Below are positions 10,269 to 21,716 of a stretch of 64,000 bases of DNA, piece after piece (within the stretch, counting starts at the first letter, position 1; each line of letters begins with the position of its first letter). The notes below the pieces were generated by a model, which worked only from the letters and a program-made list of their open reading frames with translations, had not been told where the DNA came from and did no database searches. Both the position numbers and the translations under genes were made by a program. Location: assembly GCA_026075535.2 (NCBI GenBank), contig AP026538.1, positions 15,756,337-15,820,336 of the forward strand, in the 5' to 3' direction. This DNA is from Tricholoma matsutake. Its lineage: Eukaryota; Basidiomycota; Agaricomycetes; Agaricales; Tricholomataceae.

Positions 10269-11070
10269 TCATACTGCCCGCTCCCCCTCCTCCTCCTCCT
10301 CATCACTCTCTTCCCCGGCGCTTTCATCAGTCTCCCACCTGGGGTCCATTGCATCCCAGACCTCCTCCATCAACTCCTGCACTGCCAATGCCACCTCTCC
10401 AAACCCCTTCCTCACTGTTTTCACCAGCTGCCGCAGCAGCTCTGCCACCTCCCTGCTGTTTTCTGCTGGGCCCATCATCCCCGCTATGGACCTCACCTTT
10501 TTTGCTTCAGGGGCCTCCTGCCCCTCCCACACCACCTCCTTGCACTTGTGTTTGATGCGTGTGCAATTGTCACACACACATCCCTTTGCACCCATCTTGA
10601 AGCACAAGATTTTTTGATATTTGCACCTAGGCCACTTGTCAGTCAGAGAACACTGAAAGGAAAACAATTACACACCTTTTGCAGGGCAACGCGGCCTGCA
10701 CCTGCACCGGACCCTCCGACTCCTCCGAACCCACTCATGCCTTCAACTTGGCGACTTTCTTCTTCTTCGGGGACTTGCTCCCCTCTGCCTCATCTTCCAA
10801 ACCTGTGGCCGCAGCCACCTGCTTCTTCTCCGCATGTTTAGCGGCCGATAACTCTTTCTTCCATGCTGCTGCCTGGCGCGCCTCCTCTGCCTTTGCAGCC
10901 TCCTCTGCTGCCTTCTGTGCCTCCTGCACCTGACGCTCCTCCTCCCTTGCCACCTCCTCCAGCTCCTGCACCTCCCGTTCCATCTGTTCCTTCATTTCCT
11001 GCTCCCTCTGTTCATATTGTGCCTTCATGGCAGCCAATTTGAGTTGGGCAGAGTTTGCTGGGGGAGACAT
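10269..11070 (-). pseudogene. Antisense Zn(II)2Cys6 gene of element A (one stop)
   Basis: Model: exon 1 11070-10676, intron 10675-10627 (49 bp, GTGTGT...CTGAC...CTAG), exon 2 10626-10269. Exon 1 has the same length (395 nt) as in C. It starts MSPPANSAQLKLAAMKAQYE, continues as a charged coiled coil with a GSKSPKKKKVA basic patch, and has a TGA at 10735-10737 in place of an Arg codon. The spliced cluster reads CKRCKYQKILC ... CDNCTRIKHKC, with full Zn2Cys6 spacing. Exon 2 ends in an acidic segment. Confidence 0.75.
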
Positions 11071-11205
11071 ATCTGATGGTGATGAGAGTAGGAAACAACG
11101 AGAAAATTTTTTCAACCAACTACCACATCCAGAAATCCAACCAACTTCCTCATTTGGACTCGAACCCTCATGTGCCTTGTAGGCTCAGCACTAAGGGGAA
11201 AATAC

Positions 11206-11902
11206 TGTCATGATCCATTCCTCATCCACTCAGAACCCGCAACCTTCTGACCATTTTCTGCACTTCTAACCCGACTCCTTCCACCTTTGTTCTGACCACC
11301 TTGCACTGCCCACACTGTTGTGCACCAGGCCGCCTTGTACAGCACCCATGGCTGCCTTCCAAGGCTGCCGTCTAGTTTTGCAAATCCAACTATGGATTCC
11401 TGTGCGGCCTCCGCTAGGTAATTTATCTATGCAGTCGAGACACTGCTGCAGTTTCCATTTCCATCCCACTTTTATGCCAGACTCTAGTATTTAAGCTTAG
11501 TTAGTTTCTCCTTGTATTCCTCAGTTCATATATTGACATAGACTCGACTTTAACTTGTCAATCTAAATCTCCTTCTACTCCTACCTCTGTCCTCTAAGAG
11601 TCTGACCTCCATTCGACTCGACCTCTAGTCTCCCTCTGAAGTTCTAGTCTCATCTGCACTTAACCCAAGTCCTTTCATACTCATTCCCACGTTTACCTGC
11701 TACTTTTCCCCTTCCATCTCTAAACCTTTGTCTTGAAATTAGGACACAAGACAAGGTGAAGGGCGCAGCTTCTTATAAGCTGAAGCCAAGTCCTTTTTGT
11801 TACCCCTCTGCATAATCTGCTATGACCCAACAATCTTCCACTATCAACACCCGCCAGGTCCGACCAGATTCCAACGAGCCCTTTACAGATCAGTTCTTAA
11901 CA
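11206..11902 (+). repeat. 3' LTR of element A
   Basis: 697 bp, starts TGTCATGATCC and ends CAGTTCTTAACA. TATTTAAG at 11487 and the predicted start AGTTCATATAT at 11522-11532, 35 nt apart. No target duplication can be tested because the 5' end of A is missing. Confidence 0.9.
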
Positions 11903-13183
11903 CCTGAAATGTAAGAGATGGTAGAGAACAATGTGCCAATGACACAGGCAGGGAGAATTCCCAAGGAGAAACCCAGTATGCCCAGTTGATGATCCTGGTT
12001 GGGTTTGAGAAGATCGTTGAAAGGAGTGAGAGAATTGGTAGACAACCCTATCGCTTCGATAAAAGCGTGAGGTATTGAAGGGTCTGGATAATAAAAAGTG
12101 ATGGCCCAGAAATGATGGGATTATTCACATGGCATGTTTTAGGCAACTCAAGGAGCAATTCTTTTTGCAGGAAATCAGACATGTCGATATCGAGGTCATG
12201 ATGGATGGAAGTCAAGACTCATAGGCAAGAAACGAACTCAAAGCTTGAATGAGGGTGAACATCAGTCACTGGGAATCTCACAAGGAATATGGATTACTTA
12301 CCGATATTAATGAAAGACATTGAAAGCATTGGAAGTCCACCAGAGGCCTGCCAATCTAGGAGATGATCAATACCAAATCAAAAAGGTGCAAGAAATCTGA
12401 GATCGGAGAAGCAGAGCACCATGGATGCCTCAAGGACTTGACAAGGGCTGACACGCAAGATCAATGAAACAGCCAATGCCAAATTGGGCCGTTAGGGCAA
12501 CATAGAACGTCAACCCTAGGAGAGGGATGTGGACAATGGATCTGGAGACGAGATGAGAGACAAGAGATGAGAGACAAGAGACAAGATATAAGCACTAAGC
12601 GCTTAGTGTAGCGTAGTCAGGAAGATGATTGGCAGGATACTGTAGGGCAGGCCCGCATGACTTCAATCAAAATGTCACAAAGTTCCATGCCCATTGCCAT
12701 GGGTCTGGCAATTGACTGTGTTGATCAAAATCATCAAAGTTCCATGCCTCCAGCAAATTTAGGGCAGGCAGACAAATTTATTTTCTCTCAACGTTGTCCT
12801 CCACAGCATCCAGCCTCCATTGACATTCATCAAGCACATTCATAAAACAGTGAGCCTCTCTTTTTTTGTCTCTCGCCTCCTTGGCCACATCCCTTTCCAC
12901 AGGTAGACGTTCTATGTTGCCCTAACAGCCCTATTTGGCATCGGCTGTTTTGTCGATCTTGCGTGTCAGCCCTCATCAAGTCCTTGAGGCATCCATGGCA
13001 CTCCTTCTGCTGGGTGAGACATCTGCCATCCTCACAAGCCTGGGGCAGCCTTGCATTTCCTCTTTTAGCTTTGGGTTATCATTGTTTTTGGATGATCACT
13101 GAGGTATGCTTTCCTTCAATCTAAACATTACCTGATCTCAAGTCAATTGCTTTAGTTTTTCGCTAGCTGCATTATAGATTCTT
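11903..13183. repeat. Spacer with a ~93-bp inverted repeat
   Basis: No gene recognised. A long imperfect inverted repeat pairs 12419-12511 with 12909-13001 (core GGGCTGACACGCAAGATC and its complement), with about 400 bp between the arms. The loop contains GAGACAAGAGAT-type short tandem repeats and two copies of CAAAGTTCCATGCC. It may be a degenerate foldback or TIR element; no target duplication could be fixed. Confidence 0.5.
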
Positions 13184-15341
13184 ATGGCTTCCCTCCTCGA
13201 CATCACTCCCAAGAAGCTTATGAGAACTCCTTCTCTAATATTACACAGTCAAAGCTTGGCATCTTGTGAGTAACATTGATTACTGGCCAGACCAATAATA
13301 TACCTAATTACTTGTTCCTGTAGCCAAAGTCTTGTCCAATGGTTTAGTTGGTGCTGTTGTATGTGGTGGACAGTACATAGTTACCAGTCTGACTACAGAT
13401 GTCATTTTTGATCCTGCTCTGGGTGGTGATCGTAGTCTTTTTTTGAGGATGAACCTTCGCTTCGGGGATGACAATCCCCTTCAATGGCCACAGCCATGGG
13501 TCCCTGAATATCCTCACCTTGCATGCATACCTGTCCCTACAGAAACCAGACCATTATCAATCATGCAGTGGATGCCAGAGTATCATGATTTTGTTTTGGA
13601 TCATGGCATCCTCACAGGAATAGGAAAAGTCCACCCTATCCAGTGTTTGCAACAACTGTGTATTGCTCTTCAAAAACGGGCTGCACAATCAGATTTTTCA
13701 AAGGAGCTCCTGGTTTCCCAGCTTACTGTTGTTTTGGAAAATCTTCTACATTGCCTCGAATTCATTTCAATGGATTTCCATTGCATGCAACTCACTGTAC
13801 GCGAAACACAGAGAATTTTTTGGAATTAACAGCTCTTCTCGACTACCACGACTACTTTCGCCCCATCCTCTCACTCACTCAACCACCTGCACCCACGCAG
13901 ACATATCCACCTACCACAGCAAAAGTCATGGGGGTTTTTACTATGGATCTTATGGTGTGTGATCTCTTTTTCTGGGCTGGCATCCCAGTTTGGCTCATGA
14001 GGCCATACTCAGTGCTCTTTACAATTCACATGAGGGCGCTTGCACCTATCATCCAGGGACTGGGAGATGAGTCTTGCCCTCTCAGCCCAGCCACTCGTCC
14101 TTTGCATCCCGCTATTTATTGTGGAAATGGTGATCACATCGACAAATATCGAGTGATAGCAAGACATGTCCAACATTATCTGCAGTATCTGAATCCATTT
14201 TGGTCCATCTGCACTGAAACTAATATTGTTCCACCACTGCATGAGGAAATCTCTAAACCTCAAGTACACAGGCAGGTTTATAGCCCATGTAGGTTTCTAT
14301 TGTAATGAATAAGTATTTTGGCTTACATGTCTATGGTTACAGATGCCAAAAAGAATTCCAACGTTGCCAAGATGCCACCAAGTGGGCTGAATAAATTCGA
14401 AGATCTCAAAAGCCTGTTCTTACCACCACCAATTCCGAGCTGGCAAAAGGCTCTTTTAGACTTTACTCCCCCAAATCCTCCTCCTGCAATGGCAGAGGGT
14501 TATGTTTTTCCTGAGCCTGCTTTGTTCATTGCGGTTCAAAATAAAGAGCGTCAAGATGCCTACTTCCAAAGCTGGCTCAAATTTCATACAGCTATGATCT
14601 ACTGGGTCAGCACTCACAATTCCACTGCATTGGCAAGCCCTAATAGTCTTTGGTGCAACCTTCTTGCCTTTGAGCTCATCGGTGAAAAGAAAGCGGGCGC
14701 TTCAAGTATGAAAAGCAGCAAACTGTGGGAGACTGCACAGCGATTTATGGATGGTTGTTTGATGGCAGATGGAGTTAGCTTTGCAGAATCAGATGGCGGT
14801 CAACTGATGTGGAACAGTAGCATTGTCAATTCATTAGGTGACCACAGCGTAAAGAAATTCTTTGGGAACTGGCTGAGCTTAGCTTTAGGTTTGAGCTCCT
14901 TGCTCTCAATGTGCGGGTCACAACCAATACAAGCGATGATCGCCAAGAACTCATCAGAGACTGTTTTCCAGGTGGAGCATCTGCATTGTTGCTGGTGGCA
15001 GACTTGGGTGCAGCCAATCATGGTCTAGGGAATGTGTATTGGGAGCCCAGATCTGTATATTTACATGCATTGAAGAAAGTGATGATGACATGGAAAGGAG
15101 AAGTTCCGCCAATCATTCTTGCAAGGAAAATACAATGGACAGAATGGGAGATCAAAGACCTTGAGTACGAGATTACTCATTTTTATGTGAAGACCTTCTA
15201 TGACCATTTCGGACTAGCTCCCATTACTCCCCGATGTCTATCTCATGCTGCAACTTTACACCATGTTTCCTATCCTCGAGGCATTACTGTTGTCGATTCC
15301 GCCCCAAATATTGCTTATGACATGACCAATATCAGGGTATA
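13184..15341 (+). pseudogene. Agaricomycete-type multi-exon hypothetical gene, two frameshifts
   Basis: Model: exon 1 13184-13265, intron 13266-13323 (GTGAGT...TGTAG), exon 2 13324-14288, intron 14289-14342 (GTAGGT...TTACAG), exon 3 14343 to about 15341. It begins MASLLDITPKKLMRTPSLIL. Conserved-looking blocks are MGVFTMDLMVCDLFFWAGIP, VWLMRPYSVLF, a YCGNGDHIDKYRVIARH block, and near the end LAPITPRCLSHAATLHH. I recall this layout from large, uncharacterised Agaricomycete families. A six-T run near 13813 needs a seventh T to keep frame, and a second shift lies near 14895. Otherwise about 600 residues are open, so decay is recent or the T-run is a sequencing error. Function unknown. Confidence 0.7.
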
Positions 15342-15507
15342 ATGATAGTATGTATTGCTTATCCACCCATGATGAATGAACTTGCTGATATCACTGCAGA
15401 TTTTTGTTTTGTTTGTATGTTAAAATAAACTGTCATTCCTTCTTCAGGCCCAACATAAGTAATGTGTCATTTTGAGTGCATCTATGTACATTCATTGCCA
15501 TGAACTA

Positions 15508-16104
15508 CTACATCCTAGTCTTCTTTATTTGGACATTAATTTGTGTTCTCTCTTCATAGTCCTTGACCTCCTGCTCATGCTTTCTCCCTTGGACTTGCAG
15601 TTGTTCAACCTTGATGTTGATGGTTGGTGGATCAGAATGGTGTGAGCCTTTAATGTGGACTTCAATCTTTGTTGCTTCCTGAAATAATTTTACAGGTCAG
15701 ATCGTCGTAATCATAATGAATTTGTTCTCGCCTTGTTGGCCAATGATAATACAATGTCAGTAGAACTGTTCCCTTCTTCTGCTTCATCTGCACTGACGTG
15801 AGCTCCGCAGGCTGCTTTGGCTAACCAATGATTCAGTTCATACATATCTTTGCTTCAGATGAAACTCACCATCATTGTCACAGTTTGACTCATTGTGACC
15901 GACATTCTCGCTAGCCAGTGGAGGGCTCGATAGGATGCCTTCTTGCGGATAACCAGCTTGATTTTCGATGACTGATGATTCTTTGTTGTTGTTTGGATAG
16001 TTGCCCTCACCGTCAGATTTGGTATCGCTGTCAACAACAATTATGCGCCTTGCTGGAGGAAGAGATACCGATGTAGGGGGGATTGCTGGCCGAAAATGTG
16101 ACAT
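15508..16104 (-). CDS. Small spliced hypothetical protein, intact (146 aa)
   Basis: Model: exon 1 16104-15870, intron 15869-15788 (GTGAGT...GTGCAG), exon 2 15787-15753, intron 15752-15679 (GTATTA...CTGACC...TTTCAG), exon 3 15678-15508. Phases match at both junctions and there is no stop until TAG at 15508. The N-terminus (MSHFRPAIPPTSVSLPPARR) is followed by an acidic, Ser/Asn-rich stretch; the C-terminus is a basic/acidic, probably helical segment ending in QIKKTRM. No domain was recognised. It is transcribed convergently with the gene at 13184-15341. A rare unbroken gene in this window. Confidence 0.55.
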
Positions 16105-16891
16105 GGTGCATTGGTGTGTTGGTGTGTTGGTGGGTGTTGGGATTTACTTCCTGACTGAGCTGACAACTTTTTATCCTTGCCATCTGTGCCTTTGCAACTG
16201 ATCTTCGAGATCTGGTTGCACCTTAAAGTTTGTATAGATTAATAGTGCTAACATCAAAAATTCATCCAGGGTCAGTCAAGGGTTCCACATAAGCAAAGTG
16301 TCATTGTCTCCCACTACACAAAATCACTGAATGTTTCCAAGCCCCTTCTATTGCAGCTGTTGCCCTCAAAGCCGGTGTCTTCCCTTTGAAGCTGTACTCC
16401 TTTCCACTGCAAGGATGGGTGTGGACAGGCTTGTGTACAGTACGTCCAACCACCTGATCACATCCACTAATACTCCCCTGGCACTAGAACTTCATTCGAT
16501 CAACCATACTGAGGTTCTGTACATCATGCAAGATCCGACGCTAAGTGGCTGAATGTCAACAATCTATGCTGAGTATATTTCGTACATAAATTATGTCTTG
16601 TCAATCCTCAAATCACCACTGTTCGGGCACTAGAACCTTTTCAGCATGGATACGTGCAGGTTCCGTGCGTCATGCAAGATCCATGCCAAGTGGCCACGCA
16701 ATAATTATCCCTGCTCAATTTATTGGATATGTAAATACCACTCTCAAATCAAAAAGACCTTTGTGCTAGAAGTTCTGCTGGTAACTAATTGCATAAACAA
16801 ATTCTCCATCTGTGTATTGCTTATCGATGGAACATATCTCTGCTCATCCTTATAAGCTGGCTTCACCTTGTTGTTCTCTACAACGAGATTA
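16105..16891. repeat. Spacer with a diverged ~100-bp duplication
   Basis: Two related blocks at about 16479-16578 and 16624-16723 share GGCACTAGAAC and CATGCAAGATCC with similar spacing. Nothing coding could be supported. Confidence 0.4.
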
Positions 16892-18186
16892 ATGGCCCCG
16901 AAGTCTCACTCCACTAAACCTGCATCTGGCTCCAAGGCGAAATTGACATCAAGCACATCTGCTGCAAAAATCAAGCAGGAATCGTAAACCAGGTTTGTAT
17001 TTTGTCTTCCTCTGTGACAGTTACTTGAGCTCATTGCATCAAAAAAAAAACAGTTGCACCTCCTAGCGCAAAGGGAAACAAGAAAATTGAACAGGAATTA
17101 TCGAAGGGTCATAAACTAGGTCAGTAAATTGTCCTCCTACTCAACAATTACTCACTGCATCCACAAAATTATAGCTATAACCCCCAGCATGAAGGAAAAC
17201 CACAAAATTAAGCAGGAATTGCTGAAGAACTCTAAACAAGGTCAGTACTTTGTTGTCTCTCACAACGATTACTTATTGCATCCAAAATATAGATGCATCC
17301 TCCAGCGCACAGGAGAGCCATGATGCGCAATTAAAAAAACTGGAAGGTATGTCAATATCCATGGACCATTCATTCATTGCACTTATTGTTTCTATTTGCA
17401 GCTGAGAACAATGCCTTGTGACTAACTCTAGCTGTGAAGGAATGTGTTAAATTGATGATACCATGCCCAGAAAAAGGAGTTGCTGGTAACGGATTCAACC
17501 TACAAGAGGCCATGGGGCTTGCGGATGATGGGGATACATACAACCTCCTTTGAGTGAGTCCTCCCAGCATGCCCACTTATCTCTCGCTCATGATTCTAGC
17601 GCGCTGTCCGGGACCTATCAGCTAAGGCAGGGCTGGACTGTGCAGTATTGTGGCACCACCAACCCAAAGAAATTGTTAGCAAGATTATTGGAGCCATATG
17701 TGTCCTTCCTTTTTACTTTTTACATGTCATATCTTACTAAAAATATTACTCTAGGCATGACAGCATGACAGCTATTTCAAGAAGTTCCCACATGGTTGGC
17801 CCATTGAAGATTTCCTCAAATCTAACCTGAAGAACAAACCCGCATATGCATGCAAATGAGGATATCTGGGAGATCAGACAAATTGCGATGAGGAAGGGGA
17901 TGACAATGACAAAGGAAGTGAAGGAGGTGACAATGGGAACAATGGTAGCAACAATGGCAGTGACGATGGGGCCGGTGACAAGTCAGGCAGTGATGATGAC
18001 CAGGGTGGCAATGACAATGGGGCTGGTGACTACGGTGACTATGACAGGGCCAGCAGCTACGATATCAATATGGATGGGGCTGGTGGGTATGATGGAGCTG
18101 GTGGGTATGACGGAGCCAGTGATTATGAGGGAGCCAGTGATGATGATGGAGCCAGTGATGGAGCTGGTGACTGCAAGGATGAGTGA
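16892..18186 (+). pseudogene. Hypothetical gene with repeated small exons and a Gly/Asp-rich tail
   Basis: Starts MAPKSHSTKPASGSKAKL. Three successive exon-intron units of about 125 bp follow (cores near 16962, 17087 and 17207), each with an AAAATYAAGCAGGAAT-like exon and an intron ending ATAG or ACAG. Downstream exons encode VKECVKLMIPCPEKGVAGNG, then AVRDLSAKAGLDCAVLWHHQ, then YFKKFPHGWPIEDFLKSNLK, and a tail of GASD/GAGGYD repeats ending at TGA 18184-18186. Stops inside (for example AAA TGA GGA in the CKxGYLG segment) show decay. The WPIEDFLK block resembles uncharacterised Agaricomycete proteins. Function unknown. Confidence 0.5.
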
Positions 18187-18285
18187 TATTTGGGGTAGGA
18201 AAAGGAAGAGGATGAAAGGTCAATTCCACCGACAATAGTAGCTATTCAATGAGTTGTAGTCTGGATCTTAATTAGTGAATTAGTC

Positions 18286-18540
18286 CTTTCAAATGGATGA
18301 ATTTCCATATATGTTTATATCTCAAATGTTCTGTGGTTACTGAATAGCCTAACGAAAATGGATGATTTTTACATATCTCAGATGTTCTATGGTTATTGAA
18401 TACCCTATTGAAAATAGATGATTTTACATGTTTCAAATTTTCTATAGCTACTGAATAGCCTATCCCTGGAGTGGATGAATTTTCTATTTTCTATGGCTAC
18501 TGAATAGCCTGTCCCCTGGAGTGGATGAATTTTCTACGAT
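18286..18540. repeat. AT-rich tandem repeat (~49-58 bp unit, 4 copies)
   Basis: The core ACTGAATAGCCT or close variants recurs near 18339, 18395, 18451 and 18500, each followed after 10-20 bases by GGATGA or AGATGA and a T-rich stretch. Confidence 0.7.
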
Positions 18541-19574
18541 GTGGTAAAAACCACTGGGTATGAAACATGCCATTTTTGACATGAATTTCACCACTTTGGT
18601 TTGTCCCTTTAAAAAATGAAAATGATGCTGTGGCATCATACAATTACCAGCTGATAGGTATACCACTGTGGGATAAAATATATTCTCTCTGTGGATTATA
18701 TTTATTCCATCCAGGTATTATATTCAGTTTATGTAGACACTAATAATTGTATGAATTTACATATATAAGAGGGGGGAATTGAGGTGTGAATTTCCAGCAT
18801 TGGGGGGTCCACAGTGATGGACAGAAGCACATGAGCCTAACCTTTTCATGTGTATTTAGCCCACAGCTGAGAATAAGAGATCCAGGGATGTGACAACTAC
18901 CTAGAATTGGTCACTGACTGCTGGGTATACTGCACTACAAGTTGCTTAAAACCTCCTTGATACCTGTGGAATAGCCTTCCAGTAGTTTGATAGTAGATTC
19001 ATAGCAAAAATAGGGTGTGCAGATTAATATTGAGGAGTGACCAAGAAAGACATAATCCTAAGCATATTTTTGTCTCATTTTTATATTACAGCAGGGAATA
19101 TTAAATGGGAGACATTTGAACTGAACTAGGAGTGCTTGTTGGGAAGATGCAGCTGTAGATCCAGAGTGGAGACCAATAATAATGGGTGGATGGCTAATAA
19201 CTGACCCCTATGGCAGATAACTTGTGGCAGTGCCACTGTCTGGCCATTAACACTAGATCAATTTCCTCGGCCCATAGAAGCCCAAATAATCTTTTGAAAA
19301 GACAGAAACACCATATTACTGCTGCACTATTTTCATGTAAAACAAGGTAGTATGACAGGCAGAAGTACAGCAAAGAGAGACAAATCTTGTTGTGTGCATG
19401 GCAATTGCTGTGGCTAATAACATTATCAGACACCCAGCACAGTGATCAGTAAGCCCCCAAGCACCTGATGAAAGATGGAGAAGGAACAGTCCTTGACATG
19501 TTTTTTTTTTGTTTCTTGTTTTTTTGAACTAACTAACTCCATTCCTTCACTTTTTAGGATCTAAACTAGTAGTA
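18541..19574. other. AT-rich spacer, nothing recognised
   Basis: Short frames only, with many stops on both strands. No repeat family shared with the rest of the window was noticed. Confidence 0.4.
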
Positions 19575-20790
19575 ATGACAGATGCCAACACAAGACAATC
19601 CACACAAACAATTTTGTTGGTCCTATAGACTGGACCTTCAAACACTAGGTGTGGCCTTAAAAAGTCCAAAAGTTCTGCCAGACTTGTATATGAAGAGAAT
19701 TCTGATGATCGGGACTTTATTGACAACTCTGCATTAGTGAACGATGAGTCCAGCTAGAGGTCAGCACTGCTTTATTATTGTCTACTGGTTTTCTTACATT
19801 GCATGGATGTAAAGGTCTGAACAGGAGAAGCCAGCCAGGAAGGAGACATGCAAAGGAAAAATGTATTAATACCACTGTCTATTCTGATTACTTTGAATTA
19901 AATGCAGAACTTCTGTGGTTTCTAGCATTGGGGACAGACCTATGGCACATAAGGAAGACAGACAAGCTACCCCTGAAAAAATGTCAGAAGGTCTCAAAAA
20001 GGATAAAGCTGTGGTCAAAGATGGAACTGTACTCAATGAAGGCCTTCAAGACAAAGCTCTCAAGGATGTGTGCAAGTCCTTGAAGCCACTACTGTAGGAG
20101 GGTTCTGTTTATTGCATCAATTCTGAGACCTTCCACTATTTCAGATACATCTACATGGCACCACATAGTTCCAAGGATGTTGTTGACACTGATAGTTATA
20201 TAAAATATTCACTGATTGCGCCAGATTTGTATGGGATACAAACAGAGTAAGTTTTTAATGAATATCAGAGATTTTTGGTAATTGTTTTACACCCAAAAAG
20301 GAACTTGGATGTGGCCCTAGCTTTTGAAAGTTATGGATATTTCTTAAATCCTGCTTGCACAAGCTGGTCCTTTGTCAGGGCAAAAGATTCCAGACTGGTG
20401 ACCTCTGACACAGGGGAGAATGCAGTATTCTTGATCACAGGCTGCATTGGGGAAACCTATCTCAGAACCCCATACAGCTCAGGCTATGATTCTGATAAAT
20501 GAGTATATTGTCTTCATTTAGTCCCTCTCAGTCAGGAATTCCAACTGGTGGTGGCATATCTAGGCAATGCCTTTGGGGTATGCAACCTTGCAGGTCCTGT
20601 TTCTGGGCCCACAGTACACAGAAAGAGGGAGCTAGCTCAGGCTGTGAGGTTTCATTGAAAATCCTGCACATTTCAAGTTATACTGGCCATAACTTAGCTC
20701 CAAAAAAATATTTGGGTGCTCACTTGTCAAAGTAATCCTCTCCCTCAAAAGGTGGAAGTTTGTCCAAAATTAACATGGATAACTATCTGA
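19575..20790 (+). pseudogene. Hypothetical host-type gene relic
   Basis: Begins MTDANTRQSTQT. An acidic block (NSDDRDFIDNSALVNDES) follows, then a downstream stretch that includes LKDVCKSLKPLL. After an intron starting GTAAGT near 20247 and ending in AAAAG at 20300, the frame reads LDVALAFESYGYFLNPACTS and then DSRLVTSDTGENAVFLITG. A further segment (QEFQLVVAYLGNAFGVCNLA) follows a short intron-like gap. Several in-frame stops. No known domain; I cannot assign a function. Confidence 0.45.
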
Positions 20791-20835
20791 GTTTGATCAG
20801 CCTGGTATGAGTTGCTAACTTCAGATTGCTTCAGT

Positions 20836-21600
20836 GGTGCTGATTTTGTTGCCCAACATGTGTAGTGACCTGGAGATGGCATATGTACCTGCATGTGCAG
20901 ATTGTCAATGCAACAAACCTACCACAAAGAAGCCAATGGGTCCCTTGCACCCTCTCCCCATCCCAGACCAATGTGAAGATTCGGTCACAATGGATTTCAT
21001 TGGACCCTTACCAGAAGATGAGGGTTTCAACTGCATCATCTCTTTCACAGACTGCCTGAACAGCAACATCTGGATCATCCCCACATGCACTGATATCAGT
21101 GCAGAAGACCTTGCAGTCATATTTTTTGATGTATGGTACTGTGAGAATGGTCTCCCCTTGGAGATCATCTTGGACTGCAATAAGCTTTTCCTCTCAAATT
21201 TTTGGCAGACACTGCATAAGCTGACTGGTGTAAAACTGAAAATGTCTACAGCATATCATCCTCGGACCAACGGCACCAGCAAGCACTCTAATAAGACAAT
21301 CAATCAATGCCTCTGATATCACGTCAAGCGAAACCAAACTGGGTGGCCCTGGGCCCTACCTCGTGTACATTTTGACATTATGAACTCTGTTAACATGTGA
21401 ACAGGTTTTTCACCTTTTCAACTGCGAATGGGACAAAGGCCAAGAATCATTCCACCTCTCATATCTTCCTCAGACAGTGTGGTTGAGGACATCCATGCCA
21501 TCAATGTCATCAAACACCTCTGACTAGACATCAAGGACTGTCAACTCGATGTCCATGCAAGCAAATCCCAAGTGTGACAGTCCCTTCACACTCCCATGAC
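20836..21600 (+). pseudogene. Ty3/Gypsy integrase fragment, lineage unlike A-E
   Basis: Reads CADCQCNKPTTKKPMGPLHP, then VTMDFIGPLPEDEGFNCIIS, LAVIFFDVWYCENGLPLEII, and STAYHPRTNGTSKHSNKTIN, then HFDIMNSVN and a SPFQLRMGQRPRIIPPLI segment. This order (zinc-domain cysteines, first Asp, second Asp region, YHP motif) is a retroviral-type integrase core. The position of the catalytic Glu (normally SERTNK-like) is Lys here, and several stops follow. No LTR or other pol domain adjoins, so it is an isolated fossil. Confidence 0.8.
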
Positions 21601-21716
21601 CAATTTCATATTACCTTACCTACTGAAGCCAGTGATGGCATTGCTGCCTTCCCAGCTATTGTGTAGTCTGACACCAGCAGAAACAACTTCAAGGTTTCAA
21701 ATTCAGGAAACACCTT

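Larger units (their letters stand above)
9645..11902 (+). mobile_element. Ty3/Gypsy chromovirus A, right part
   Basis: Continues the reading of A after removal of B: the duplicated CCACC is followed by CTGTCTTCCATGTCTCTCAA, matching the IHPVFHVSQL coding segment of C and D. It contains the end of pol (to TAA at 9949-9951), the antisense gene, the polypurine tract AAGGGGAAAATAC and the 3' LTR (11206-11902). Confidence 0.93.

Noticed and set aside
13643..13962. Separate small genes in other frames of the 13184-15341 gene
   Set aside because: They are explained by one frameshifted multi-exon gene; the overlapping frame at 13663 is a shadow.
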